A stretch of 64,000 nt of DNA from Natrinema salaciae. Lineage in GTDB: Archaea; Halobacteriota; Halobacteria; Halobacteriales; Natrialbaceae. The position numbers and the translations under genes were made by a program. The DNA lies in NCBI RefSeq assembly GCF_900110865.1, contig NZ_FOFD01000001.1, positions 124,001 to 188,000 on the forward strand, in the 5' to 3' direction. Every line of letters starts with the position of its first letter. The first letter of the stretch is position 1. Positions 1 through 7,354 of the stretch are shown here, in pieces. The notes beneath the pieces are model-generated. The model saw only the letters and a program-made list of their open reading frames with translations, had not been told where the DNA came from and ran no database searches.

Positions 1-1
1 A

Positions 2-133
2 CAGAAGAAAGGGGCCACGAGAGTGCTAGCCAATGCAGGCCCACGGGCTGTTTGGGATTTCATCAGGAATGCGCCGGCACTCGCACTGATGCATCTGAAA
101 AAAGAGTTCAGAAGTAAGCAGTCGAAAAGATAG
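2..133 (+). CDS. 3' end of an unidentified protein (partial at window edge)
   Basis: An open frame enters from the left edge and ends at a TAG at 131-133, giving the last 43 residues of a protein. The tail is basic (it ends FRSKQSKR) and contains the stretch AGPRAVWDFIRNAPALALMH, which has balanced, protein-like composition and no low-complexity look. I do not recognise the family. The rest of the gene lies outside the window, so only its presence and end can be stated. No other frame here gives a credible product. Confidence 0.5.
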   Translation, partial: QKKGATRVLANAGPRAVWDFIRNAPALALMHLKKEFRSKQSKR

Positions 134-892
134 GGTATGGACGAGCGAGAGAGTGAGGAGGACACGCAGCGATCGTGGGGGTGTCGCTGGAAAGGGGAGA
201 TGGCGGAGCGGAAACCGGGGGTGAATTTATTGAGTGTGGTGATGGGGAGGTGTGGATGTCGTCGGTGTCGGGGGAACGTATTGCGAGAAGCAAGTCAAGG
301 AGCAGTTGCGGGAACGTCACAGACCCCTCCCGAGTCGTTAACAGTCGCTGGGGGTTGTCGTGTCGCACTTCTTTGCCAGCCTCTCCATCTACACTCGACT
401 CTCACAGTACACCCATGCCAAAATCCTGGCTGTACAGAACGATTTGGTTCGTTTGAGCGGGCCTCGCTGGACTCCTTCCATATCACCATCATCGCGTATT
501 TATAAGTGAATGCGTTTCAATGACTGTACCCATCGATAACGGCACTCTTGAATTCGAGATACTCCCTATTTTCAGGAGAACCGATCATGGATTTCATCTA
601 CCTGAACGAAGTTGAGCAGCGGGAGAGCAGGTGAGGCCCAAAACACACGTATTAGTTGCTCCATCTCCCAAGTAGAAATTCAAAGTTCGTTTCTGAGGGA
701 TTCTTCGCGTTCGGTCGGAGTCGATGAGCAGCCAGAAGACTGGAAACCCGTCCACGTCGAACACGTTCCAACAACACCGCCCGAATACTACGCTCAGTCT
801 CGATGAGAGAAACACCGCGAAGCTAGCGGTCAGTTCCTACTGCTGTGTTCTCACCCAAAGACACAAGATTCTGTGTATGCATAGCTTTCTGT
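134..892. other. Intergenic stretch without a credible gene
   Basis: About 760 bases with stop-rich or arginine/serine-rich frames on both strands. I see no complete gene. The one notable item is a 33-base element at 602-634 that recurs at 1687 and 3877 and ends in a stop codon each time. The stretch looks like decayed accessory DNA. Confidence 0.5.
602..634 (+). repeat. 33-base dispersed repeat, copy 1
   Basis: One of three same-length elements (602-634, 1687-1719, 3877-3909) that can each be read as eleven codons ending in a stop. This copy reads LNEVEQRESR-stop; the others read LNKVEQRESR-stop and RNKVEQGESR-stop. Sharing of both bases and reading frame suggests remnants of the 3' end of a repeated gene, but the parent is unknown. 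Confidence 0.5.
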
Positions 893-1123
893 ATGCCCAG
901 TATCACTGTCAATGTCGATGACGACCTCAAAGACCGAATGGAGCAACATCCGGAGATCAACTGGAGCGAAGTCACCCGCCAGGCTATTCGGGAGAAGATC
1001 GAGACGCTGGACGTGATGGACGAACTCACGTCCGGAAGCGAACTCACCGAGAGCGACGTCGCGGAAATAGCCGACAAGATCAACGAGAGCGCACGCGATC
1101 GCGTCGAAGAGGAGTCGAAGTAG
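893..1123 (+). CDS. VapB-type antitoxin (ribbon-helix-helix-like)
   Basis: A 76-residue acidic protein starting MPSITVNVDDDLKDRMEQHP. The N-terminal beta strand (SITVNVDDDL) followed by two helices (NWSEVTRQAIREKIETLD) is the pattern of small ribbon-helix-helix antitoxins. The C-terminal part is an acidic helical tail, as expected for toxin neutralisation. The ATG at 893 was chosen because it begins the beta strand; the frame extends 16 codons further up without family resemblance. It lies nine bases before the PIN-domain gene at 1133, so the two form a toxin-antitoxin operon. The antitoxin presumably binds the toxin and autoregulates the operon; this is inferred from context. A decayed copy of the pair lies at 11901-12187. 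Confidence 0.8.
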   Translation: MPSITVNVDDDLKDRMEQHPEINWSEVTRQAIREKIETLDVMDELTSGSELTESDVAEIADKINESARDRVEEESK

Positions 1124-1132
1124 TCCCGACGA

Positions 1133-1549
1133 ATGAAGCTGATTATCGACGCCAATGTCATCATCTCAGCGCTCATTGCCGACTCGAAAACTCGTGAACT
1201 CATCGTTACGCTTGACCCAGATCTCCTGACACCCGAGTTCGTCCACGACGAAATCGAGAACTACACGGGGTTGATCGTCGATAAATCCGGGATGCATCCG
1301 GATCGAGTCGCGCAGTTCATCGACCTTCTGTTTCAGTATATCGAGGTTGTCCCCGCCAGCGAGTTCTATCCCTACATCGAGGAGGCCGACGCAGCGATCG
1401 GCGAAACTGATCCCGATGACGTGCTGTACGTCGCGTGTGCCCTCGCCAGTGACGCGGACATCTGGAGCGACGACACTGACTTCGAAGAACAAGCCGTCGT
1501 CGGGGCCCATTCGACGACCGACGTGATCGGCACGTTCGATACGCACTAG
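1133..1549 (+). CDS. VapC-type PIN-domain ribonuclease toxin
   Basis: A 138-residue PIN-domain protein. The acidic metal-binding residues of the family are visible: Asp in LIIDANVI (residue 6), Glu/Asp in FVHDEIEN (about 38-42), Asp in ETDPDDVLYVACAL (about 97-100) and Asp pairs in IWSDDTDF (about 111-116). PIN toxins cleave RNA with magnesium or manganese. It is encoded nine bases after a VapB-type antitoxin at 893-1123. Length and spacing of the acidic positions look complete, so it is probably functional. The RNA target cannot be deduced. Confidence 0.85.
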   Translation: MKLIIDANVIISALIADSKTRELIVTLDPDLLTPEFVHDEIENYTGLIVDKSGMHPDRVAQFIDLLFQYIEVVPASEFYPYIEEADAAIGETDPDDVLYVACALASDADIWSDDTDFEEQAVVGAHSTTDVIGTFDTH

Positions 1550-1909
1550 CTGACCGGTACTACCGATTGTAGGCTACGGCAGTTTTGTTTGTATATGTCG
1601 TCTAAGGATGCTGTACCCTGTCTTCACCAGGATGATTTTGTTACTATGGGTTGGTTTCTGATACTTCAGCTACGGATTTAAACCGCCTGAATAAGGTCGA
1701 GCAGCGAGAGAGCAGATAATCAGGTTCGGCATCTTCAGCCCGTGTATTGCTGGTCGATGCCGAAATTTTTCCTTGGAAGCAATTCCACTTGAACAGCAAT
1801 TAACTGTAGTTGTTATTGGCAGGCACCAACCTAATAGGCTCGAGCGTACGTCCGCTCTCTTCCGCGAGGAAGAGCTATATCTGCCGACTGAAGAGAGGTA
1901 ACATACAAC
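1550..1909. other. Intergenic stretch with one dispersed repeat
   Basis: About 360 bases between the toxin gene and the broken DUF5519 gene. No credible gene is seen. It holds the second copy of the 33-base repeat (1687-1719). Confidence 0.5.
1687..1719 (+). repeat. 33-base dispersed repeat, copy 2
   Basis: Reads LNKVEQRESR-stop in one frame. It is the same length as, and closely matches, the copies at 602 and 3877. The similarity extends a few bases upstream toward copy 1 (GGATTT is present before both). Confidence 0.5.
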
Positions 1910-2392
1910 ATGACAACCCCGAAGAGATCGAAAAGACGGTCGAACGATCGGTCGAGGACGTCGGCTCTTGGCCGGGTGTGACAGTTGGAGAGCATCGGTT
2001 CGGAGGGACTGAATAGCGAGTGGGCTCACGTGAAATCGGACACGTCCACGCCTGGGGGATGCTCGACATCGCATACCTCAGAGCACTTCGGGATACGCTC
2101 GTCGAACAGGGGGGAAACAGAAATTCATCATCTACTCGACGAGTCAGGCTGGACGATCTTCTACATCGAACACCCGGACGACTACGACCGTGCACGGTGG
2201 CTCGTTCGACTCTCGTACCTGTATCACGTGAATGTTCTCAAGAAGACACCTGCCGGGGCCGAAGAGTACGCGCCTATCGATGTCCTGAGCGAGTTGGATG
2301 AGCTTACGCCCAGCGATACCGTCAGGGCCGCCTTCGAGCGTCGTCCAGGTACGGCCGGGTCGCCCGATCTGAAAAACTACAAGCCTCTTTGA
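1910..2392 (+). pseudogene. Broken DUF5519 (luciferase-family) protein gene
   Basis: Pieced together, the frames give a recognisable DUF5519 protein: SWPGVTVGEHRFGGTE, then RVGSREIGHVHAWGMLDI, then HHLLDESGWTIFYIEHPDD and a C-terminal helix RWLVRLSYLYH. Three lesions interrupt it. The ATG at 1910 is one base out of frame with the body, at a C run (1917-1920). An in-frame TAG at 2014-2016 sits where the family has an aromatic residue (TEF). A run of six G at 2109-2114 shifts the frame; with five G the reading continues cleanly. The family's role is unknown. Three lesions in 200 bases favour a true pseudogene over sequencing error. Confidence 0.75.
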
Positions 2393-2502
2393 GGGAGACT
2401 GACGGCTATTGTGGTGGCCGCTCTTGATACGCTGAACGAGACATCTAGATGGTCCAATACTCGGGGCGGCGAACCGCTATACCGACTTGGTGGGCTCGAT
2501 CG

Positions 2503-3134
2503 TTACTCGACGGTGATCCGTTCACTGGTGAAACGTTCGGCGTAGGTCACGAAGTTCTCGAGAATGCGAAGGCCGAGCTCACCGCTCTTCTCCGGGTGGA
2601 ACTGCGTTCCCATCACGTTCCCCCGTTCGTTTGCAGCGATGGCCGCAAAGTCGAACCCGTAGTCACACGAGGCAACCGTGTGACTGGCGACTTCCGAGCC
2701 GTACGAGTGGACGAAGTAGGCGTATTCCCCGTCTTCGATACCGTCCACGAGCGGATGGTCTCGCTCGACGGTGAGTGTGTTCCAGCCCATGTGCGGAACC
2801 TTCACGTCGTCGTTCGGAAGTCGTTCGACGAGTCCTGGAATGAGGTCGAGGCCATCAATGGTTTCGCCGTCAGGTGCGCCCTCAGTACTTTCCGTGAACA
2901 TGAGTTGCAGGCCGACACAGATGCCGAGAATAGGCGTCTCCGCTGCGACCTCGACGAGGACGTCGTGGAAGGGCTTCGAGTTACGAACGCACCGACACCA
3001 GGGAGGACGAGTGCCTCCGCCGACGAAATCTCCGATGGATCGTCAGAGACGGTCACCGTCGCATCCGCTCGTTCCAGCCCGCGCTGAAGGCTTCGGAGGT
3101 TCCCGACCCCGTAATCGATTATGGTGACTCGCAC
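2503..3134 (-). pseudogene. hisH: Frameshifted hisH (IGP synthase glutaminase subunit)
   Basis: Two minus-strand frames together encode HisH, the glutaminase that feeds ammonia to HisF in histidine synthesis. The first piece starts with GTG at 3134 and reads MRVTIIDYGVGNLRSLQRGL through LVLPGVGAF. The second carries the nucleophile Cys (ILGICVGLQLMF) and the His/Glu of the triad (TQFHPEKSG). The frame breaks near 2985: adding one C after GCGTTC restores a continuous protein (GAFRNSKPFHDVL). All catalytic residues survive, so this is either a very recent loss or a one-base sequence error. No other his gene is adjacent. A second hisH elsewhere in the genome would allow decay. Confidence 0.85.
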
Positions 3135-3214
3135 ACCGAGTGTTGATCTCGCCGTGGTAAATCGCTTCTCGTTTCTCCGAACGTACCGTTCTTATTACCT
3201 TTTTCGAGGAATCC

Positions 3215-3275
3215 AGAAACCGGAAAAGTACACGTGGCCGTGTAACGTGTGTTATAGGCCTGAACAAAGCTGATT
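3215..3275 (+). repeat. Direct repeat flanking the 3361 gene, left copy
   Basis: About 60 bases that match 3829-3892 at roughly three of four positions. Shared blocks include GAAGTACACG-like sequence, CGTGTAACGTG and GTTAT, then GAACAA. Inside lies a dyad, TACACG-N4-CGTGTA (3229-3244); the loop differs between copies while the arms are identical. Confidence 0.6.
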
Positions 3276-3360
3276 GGTACAAGTATAGGTAACAATATAC
3301 GCAGATGTAGAAGTAGGATAGACCGATACTTGTATTTTGATGTACAGTTAGCGAACATCG

Positions 3361-3834
3361 ATGACCCAGCAGGAAGAGTTCGAGTTCTCCTCCGTTCGAT
3401 TGGTTCCCGAATTCTCCTCGTACTGTACGGAAGAAAACATCGTCTGGGTGCCCGATGCGATTACTCTCAAACTGCGTCGGAAATCTGATTCGGTAAATGG
3501 TATGGAAGTGTCACATTCGCACACCTCTCTCGAACACATCTTTCTGTTACTCAACCAACTTGAAGAAGGAGAGCCGGGAACCGTTCTCTGGGGGAGTAGT
3601 AGCATTGGAGTTACGTTCACGGGAGACAGGGTAGCTCTATCTCACAAGGGTAGCAAGTTAGTTGGCTCACCCACCTCGGCCCGACAAGCCGTGGAAAATC
3701 TCGTGAGGGAGACGTTCGAGGAACTTCACCGCCAAGGGGTCGATACCCATCACGTCGCTCGACAACTCCAACAAGGCCGCTTTGCCCCCTGGACAGCCGA
3801 CCCGTTAGAGATTCACAACCAGATGAGAGACTGA
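3361..3834 (+). CDS. Hypothetical protein between direct repeats
   Basis: A 157-residue open frame of normal protein composition that I do not recognise. The N-terminal half is predicted mostly beta (VRLVPEFSSYCTEENIVWV, AITLKLRRKS) and includes a His-rich stretch (VSHSHTSLEHIF). The C-terminal third looks helical (TSARQAVENLVRETFEELHR). It has no signal peptide or membrane segment. GC is lower than in neighbouring core genes. The gene sits between two direct repeats of about 60 bases (3215-3275 and 3829-3892), which may mark a small insertion unit. No neighbour suggests a function. Confidence 0.6.
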   Translation: MTQQEEFEFSSVRLVPEFSSYCTEENIVWVPDAITLKLRRKSDSVNGMEVSHSHTSLEHIFLLLNQLEEGEPGTVLWGSSSIGVTFTGDRVALSHKGSKLVGSPTSARQAVENLVRETFEELHRQGVDTHHVARQLQQGRFAPWTADPLEIHNQMRD

Positions 3835-3892
3835 AAGCGGAGAAGTACACGCAATCGTGTAACGTGAGTTATCGAACGGAACAAGGTCGAGC
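3829..3892 (+). repeat. Direct repeat flanking the 3361 gene, right copy
   Basis: Right-hand partner of 3215-3275. It starts at the stop codon of the hypothetical gene and holds the same dyad TACACG-N4-CGTGTA at 3846-3861. It runs into the third 33-base repeat at 3877-3909. Confidence 0.6.
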
Positions 3893-3909
3893 AAGGGGAG
3901 AGTCGTTGA
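3877..3909 (+). repeat. 33-base dispersed repeat, copy 3
   Basis: Reads RNKVEQGESR-stop; same length and phase as the copies at 602 and 1687. The rest of 3893-4145 shows no credible gene. Confidence 0.45.
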
Positions 3910-4145
3910 AAAACACTGTCTTTTGGCGTTTCACGCCACAGACCGTGCCTCTCTCGGCTATTCTCCTGGAAGCGTAGACGGGTTTAGTTGTACTCACCCG
4001 TCGTGATCGGCCAAAAGAGGGGACACAAGATTACGACATCCTGTGAGGTGGTACTCTTCTTTCAGCAGTTGCTCGTTCGATCGTCGTTCGATCAGCGAGA
4101 GCGAAACCGAGTACACAAACGAACCGCTACGACGAAGAAGGTCGC

Positions 4146-4541
4146 TTATTCGACGCTATCTCGAATTACCATCACTTTCACCCTCTGAACGCCGTCGAAA
4201 TCGCGGAGTCGGTACGTCAGTTCACGGACCCGTTCAGCGGCCCCTCGACAAAACAGCGACTCGAGGCACCACTCGCCCTGGTGGGTGTGGCTCGTATTGA
4301 GAATGACGTCCTGATACTCGTGTTGCGCGCCGTGGAGTTCCTGTATGACGTCGTGATGGCGGTAGTCGAAGCCAACGAGCGCGACGATCTCGCCGGTCGT
4401 ATCTTCGAGGCGAGAATGGGTCTCGATGAACTCCAGCATCGCTTCTCTTACCGCCCTCGACCGATTTTCGATTCCCTCGTCCTGCCATACCCGGTCGAAC
4501 TCCTCGATTACCTCGTCAGGGATGTTGAAACTCGTTCGCAT
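4146..4541 (-). CDS. nikR: NikR, nickel-responsive transcriptional repressor
   Basis: A 131-residue CopG/NikR-family regulator. Residues 1-45 form the ribbon-helix-helix DNA-binding domain (MRTSFNIPDEVIEEFDRV, then NRSRAVREAMLEFI). The C-terminal ACT-like nickel domain keeps the four metal ligands of the family: His in GAQHEYQDVI, the H-x-H pair in TSHTHQGEW and the Cys just after (EWCLE). That makes a nickel-sensing role very likely. It is divergent from the NicO-family transporter at 4648, and a palindrome lies between them (4572-4589). The expected role is to repress nickel transport when nickel is plentiful. Confidence 0.92.
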   Translation of the reverse strand: MRTSFNIPDEVIEEFDRVWQDEGIENRSRAVREAMLEFIETHSRLEDTTGEIVALVGFDYRHHDVIQELHGAQHEYQDVILNTSHTHQGEWCLESLFCRGAAERVRELTYRLRDFDGVQRVKVMVIRDSVE

Positions 4542-4571
4542 TACCCACCACTGAACCGTGCAGATACAAGA

Positions 4572-4589
4572 GACTCGTTATGACGAGTC
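4572..4589. promoter_or_regulatory. Palindromic candidate NikR operator
   Basis: A perfect dyad with 7-base arms, GACTCGT-TATG-ACGAGTC, in the 106-base gap between divergent nikR and the nickel transporter gene. A TATA-like TATTAAC at 4601-4607 follows toward the transporter. Position and symmetry fit a shared operator. The bases do not match the E. coli NikR site, so the assignment is by inference. Confidence 0.6.
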
Positions 4590-4647
4590 CCCTCGTTCGG
4601 TATTAACAACCGTTAAAGTCAGCTATTTCCGAGCACCAAGTGAGGCG

Positions 4648-5502
4648 ATGTTCCCCAACGAACTGCTTGGTCCGCTCGTGGGCGCGGTCGTACTCGGGGC
4701 AATCCACGGTATCGAACCGGGCCACGGCTGGCCAGTCGCCGCCTCGTACGCGCTCGATCAAGCCAACAAGTGGGCGTACGGGTTCGCAGCAAGTTTCATC
4801 ATCGGCGTCGGCCACCTCGTCAGCAGTATTGCGATGGTGGGAGTATTCTTCTACGCGAAGGACTACTTCAACCTCACACAGCTCAACGAGCCGATCACGA
4901 TACTCGGTGGCATCCAGATCGGGGGGCCAGTCAGTCTCGTGGCCGGTGTCCTGCTCATCGGCCTCGGCATCCGCGAGTACGTCCACGGCCACTCTCACGG
5001 GAATCACGGTGATAACCACGACCACGACTCCGACCACGGACACTCGCATGTCCACGAACACGACCCGGACGAGCATCACAACTACTCAGACGACCACGGC
5101 CACGACGACGACCATTCGCACGACCACGACGACGGTGGACTAACTTCCCGTCTGAACGGGTTCGTCCCGTTCGTTGGCGGCTACTCTCACTCACACGACG
5201 ACCTCGACGAGACCGCCGACCGGGGGCTCCTCGGTATCGCGTGGTTCGCGTTCGTCCTCGGGTTCGCACACGAGGAGGAGTTCGAGATCATCGCGCTCTG
5301 TGCCGGGTCGAACTACTGCCTCGAACTGATGAGCGCGTACGCTCTCACGGTCATCGTGGGTATCGTCGGACTGACGATGCTGTTGATTGCGGGCTATCAC
5401 CACTCCGAGGAGAGAGTCGAGCAGTACACACCGTACCTCCCAGCGTTCTCCGCCGCCGTCCTCATCGCTATGGGAGTTGGGTTCATCGTCGGCTTGTTCT
5501 GA
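4648..5502 (+). CDS. NicO/RcnA-family nickel-cobalt transporter
   Basis: A 284-residue membrane protein with about six hydrophobic segments. The first helix carries the NicO-family metal motif (AIHGIEPGHGWP). A long cytoplasm- or surface-exposed loop (about residues 112-190) is extremely His/Asp-rich (HGHSHGNHGDNHDHD and on), typical of nickel or cobalt handling. A second conserved segment, FVLGFAHEEEFEI, follows. The ATG at 4648 was chosen because it begins the first hydrophobic segment; an upstream in-frame start would add 30 residues with no family match. Divergent nikR and the shared palindrome indicate nickel control. Uptake versus efflux cannot be fixed from sequence. Confidence 0.85.
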   Translation: MFPNELLGPLVGAVVLGAIHGIEPGHGWPVAASYALDQANKWAYGFAASFIIGVGHLVSSIAMVGVFFYAKDYFNLTQLNEPITILGGIQIGGPVSLVAGVLLIGLGIREYVHGHSHGNHGDNHDHDSDHGHSHVHEHDPDEHHNYSDDHGHDDDHSHDHDDGGLTSRLNGFVPFVGGYSHSHDDLDETADRGLLGIAWFAFVLGFAHEEEFEIIALCAGSNYCLELMSAYALTVIVGIVGLTMLLIAGYHHSEERVEQYTPYLPAFSAAVLIAMGVGFIVGLF

Positions 5503-5560
5503 AAGAGCACACCACGACACATGGAATACGAGTACGACGGAGAACACGGACCTCACCTAA

Positions 5561-5659
5561 TTGTACACCGACGTTGCCATCGTTGGAGCGAGTCCCGCTG
5601 GATGCGGACTCGAGCATGTACTGTTGAGACTGTTCTCACCGAGCGTCGTCACGACCTGA
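5561..5659 (+). pseudogene. Fragment of an FAD-dependent oxidoreductase N-terminus
   Basis: A 33-codon frame reads YTDVAIVGASPAGCGLEHVL and stops soon after. The VAIVGAxPAG pattern is the dinucleotide-binding start of flavoprotein oxidoreductases of the geranylgeranyl-reductase type. The protein is otherwise missing, so this looks like a leftover 5' end. Chance similarity is possible because the match is short. Confidence 0.35.
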
Positions 5660-5722
5660 GCAGGGACGTTCACGGAGACGGCTTTCAGCCGCCTGTGCTT
5701 CGGCTCTTTACGGACTGACGTT

Positions 5723-5739
5723 GACGGTCGATGACCGTC
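5723..5739. terminator. Hairpin downstream of the flavoprotein gene
   Basis: GACGGTC-GAT-GACCGTC, a perfect 7-base-pair stem, lies about 30 bases past the stop of the minus-strand gene at 5769. It could end transcription of that gene. No long T run follows on the minus strand, so the role is tentative. Confidence 0.35.
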
Positions 5740-5768
5740 GCGGGGAACCCACCGAGTCACTCTCGAGC

Positions 5769-7205
5769 TCATTCGCCGGTGTTGGCCTCTCTGTCGGTCC
5801 TGGAGGGCCCCGACGGTGAGATGTTCTGGTTGCGGCTGAAGAAATTCGTCGGATCGTACTCGTCCTTCAGCGTAACTAATCGCTCGTACGTCGGTCCGAA
5901 CGTGGTCCGCATCATGTCCTCACCGTCTTCGAGGAATCCCGGGAAGTTGAGGTAGACCGACCCGTCCGAGAACTGCCGCATATCGTCGAGACAGTCACGC
6001 ACCCACTCGACGTTAGCATCGTCGTTCCCCGGACGTTCCCAGTTGGCTTCGACCCCTAGCAGGAAGGGGGCGTGCCGCCCCGCGAACGCACTATCTTCGA
6101 CGTCACCCTGGGCGATTGCGCCCCCTAACTGCCAGACATCGACCGTCGAGAGCGGTGAGGGTGCCACGTCGGCCCAGTAACCGATGCGGTCGATCGCCGA
6201 ATCGGGAAGGTCGTCGAGGTACAGCGACTTCCAGTAGTAGCGCATTCCGTCTGGGTAGTCCTCGTCGAGGAGCTGTTGGAAGTCCGTGTAGGGCATCACC
6301 CCACTGAAATCTGCGATCGGGGCCGCGAGTTCCCGTAAGGGCGACAGCACCTGAGTGCCGTCATCCACCGAGCCTGCATAGCAGCCCATGATGGCGAATT
6401 TCTGCCGGTGGACATCGTCGCCCTCGAACAATTCCTCATCAGGTAGTTCGCCAGCGAAAATGAGTGTACTGACCTCGTCGGGTGCCGATTCGACGTAGTG
6501 ACGGTACGCTCGCAGGCAATCGACCAGCTGGTCGCTCGGATAGAATACGAGGCACATCGCCACCTCGGGTCCGACGGAATGGAGGGTGAACTCGAAGGAC
6601 GTGGCGATGCCGAAGTTGCCGCCGCCACCACGGAGACCCCAGAAGAGGTCGGTGTTCTCGTCCGTACTGGCAGTCACGTACTCGCCGTCCGCGGTAACGA
6701 GGGTCACGGAGCGGAGGTTGTCACAACTGAGTCCGTACTTACACCGGAGATGGCCGATGCCGCCGCCGAGCGTGAGTCCCGCGACGCCCGTATCCGAGAC
6801 GACGCCGCCGGGGGTTGCCAGCCCGAACGCCTGCGTCTCGTGGTCGACGTCTGCCCACGTTGCGCCGGCCTCGACCCATGCAGTTTGCGAGTCGGGATCG
6901 ACGCGAACACCAGTCATCTCCGAAAGGTCGATGACCAGTCCGTCGTCGCACACGGCGCTTCCAGCGACGTTGTGACCGCCGCCACGTACCGCCACGAGAA
7001 GGCCGTTTTCACGGGCGAAATTCACCGCACTGATGACGTCCGCGGTACCACTACACCGAGCAATCAGTGCCGGGAGCTCGTCGATCATCCCGTTCCATAC
7101 CGCGCGAGCGTCGTCGTAGTCCGCATCGTCGGGACGAATAACGGTCCCGTGAAACACCCCCTCGAACTCGGTTAGTTGCTCGTCGTCGATGGTCTGTGGT
7201 CCCAT
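5769..7205 (-). CDS. FAD-dependent oxidoreductase of the berberine-bridge-enzyme type
   Basis: A 478-residue flavoprotein. The FAD-binding PCMH domain spans about 40-215: VRGGGHNVAGSAV carries the His usually bonded covalently to FAD, followed by GGVVSDTGVAGLTLGGGIG and GLSCDNL. The C-terminal BBE motif (YLNFPGF, then DEYDPTNFFSRNQNI) is present. A Cys in GHLRCKYGL lies near where some relatives attach FAD a second time, but its alignment is uncertain. Such enzymes oxidise alcohols, sugars or amines with oxygen. It has no signal peptide, so it is probably cytoplasmic. A FilR1-type regulator is divergent at 7355, with two palindromes between them. Confidence 0.85.
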   Translation of the reverse strand: MGPQTIDDEQLTEFEGVFHGTVIRPDDADYDDARAVWNGMIDELPALIARCSGTADVISAVNFARENGLLVAVRGGGHNVAGSAVCDDGLVIDLSEMTGVRVDPDSQTAWVEAGATWADVDHETQAFGLATPGGVVSDTGVAGLTLGGGIGHLRCKYGLSCDNLRSVTLVTADGEYVTASTDENTDLFWGLRGGGGNFGIATSFEFTLHSVGPEVAMCLVFYPSDQLVDCLRAYRHYVESAPDEVSTLIFAGELPDEELFEGDDVHRQKFAIMGCYAGSVDDGTQVLSPLRELAAPIADFSGVMPYTDFQQLLDEDYPDGMRYYWKSLYLDDLPDSAIDRIGYWADVAPSPLSTVDVWQLGGAIAQGDVEDSAFAGRHAPFLLGVEANWERPGNDDANVEWVRDCLDDMRQFSDGSVYLNFPGFLEDGEDMMRTTFGPTYERLVTLKDEYDPTNFFSRNQNISPSGPSRTDREANTGE

Positions 7206-7271
7206 ATCAACTCACACACTCCGCTGGGCCTTGGCCTCACCCACCGAGCAGCGCTCCGCACCAAGAATAGT

Positions 7272-7306
7272 GTTTCAGACGGTGAAACGAAGTACGGGTT
7301 CCGTAC
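7272..7306. promoter_or_regulatory. Two palindromes between divergent genes
   Basis: GTTTCA-N5-TGAAAC (7272-7288) and GTACGG-GTT-CCGTAC (7292-7306) lie back to back in the 149-base gap between the flavoprotein and the divergent HTH regulator. They are candidate binding sites for that regulator, inferred from symmetry and position. Confidence 0.5.
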
Positions 7307-7354
7307 GGGCTAGAGTTACTACCCCTGGTATCTATTCTCTAGCAAGAGAGCGCC

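Noticed and set aside
5671-5700. Short hairpin GGCTTTCAGCC as an IS200/IS605 end
   Set aside because: No transposase or tnpB fragment and no second end is visible nearby.
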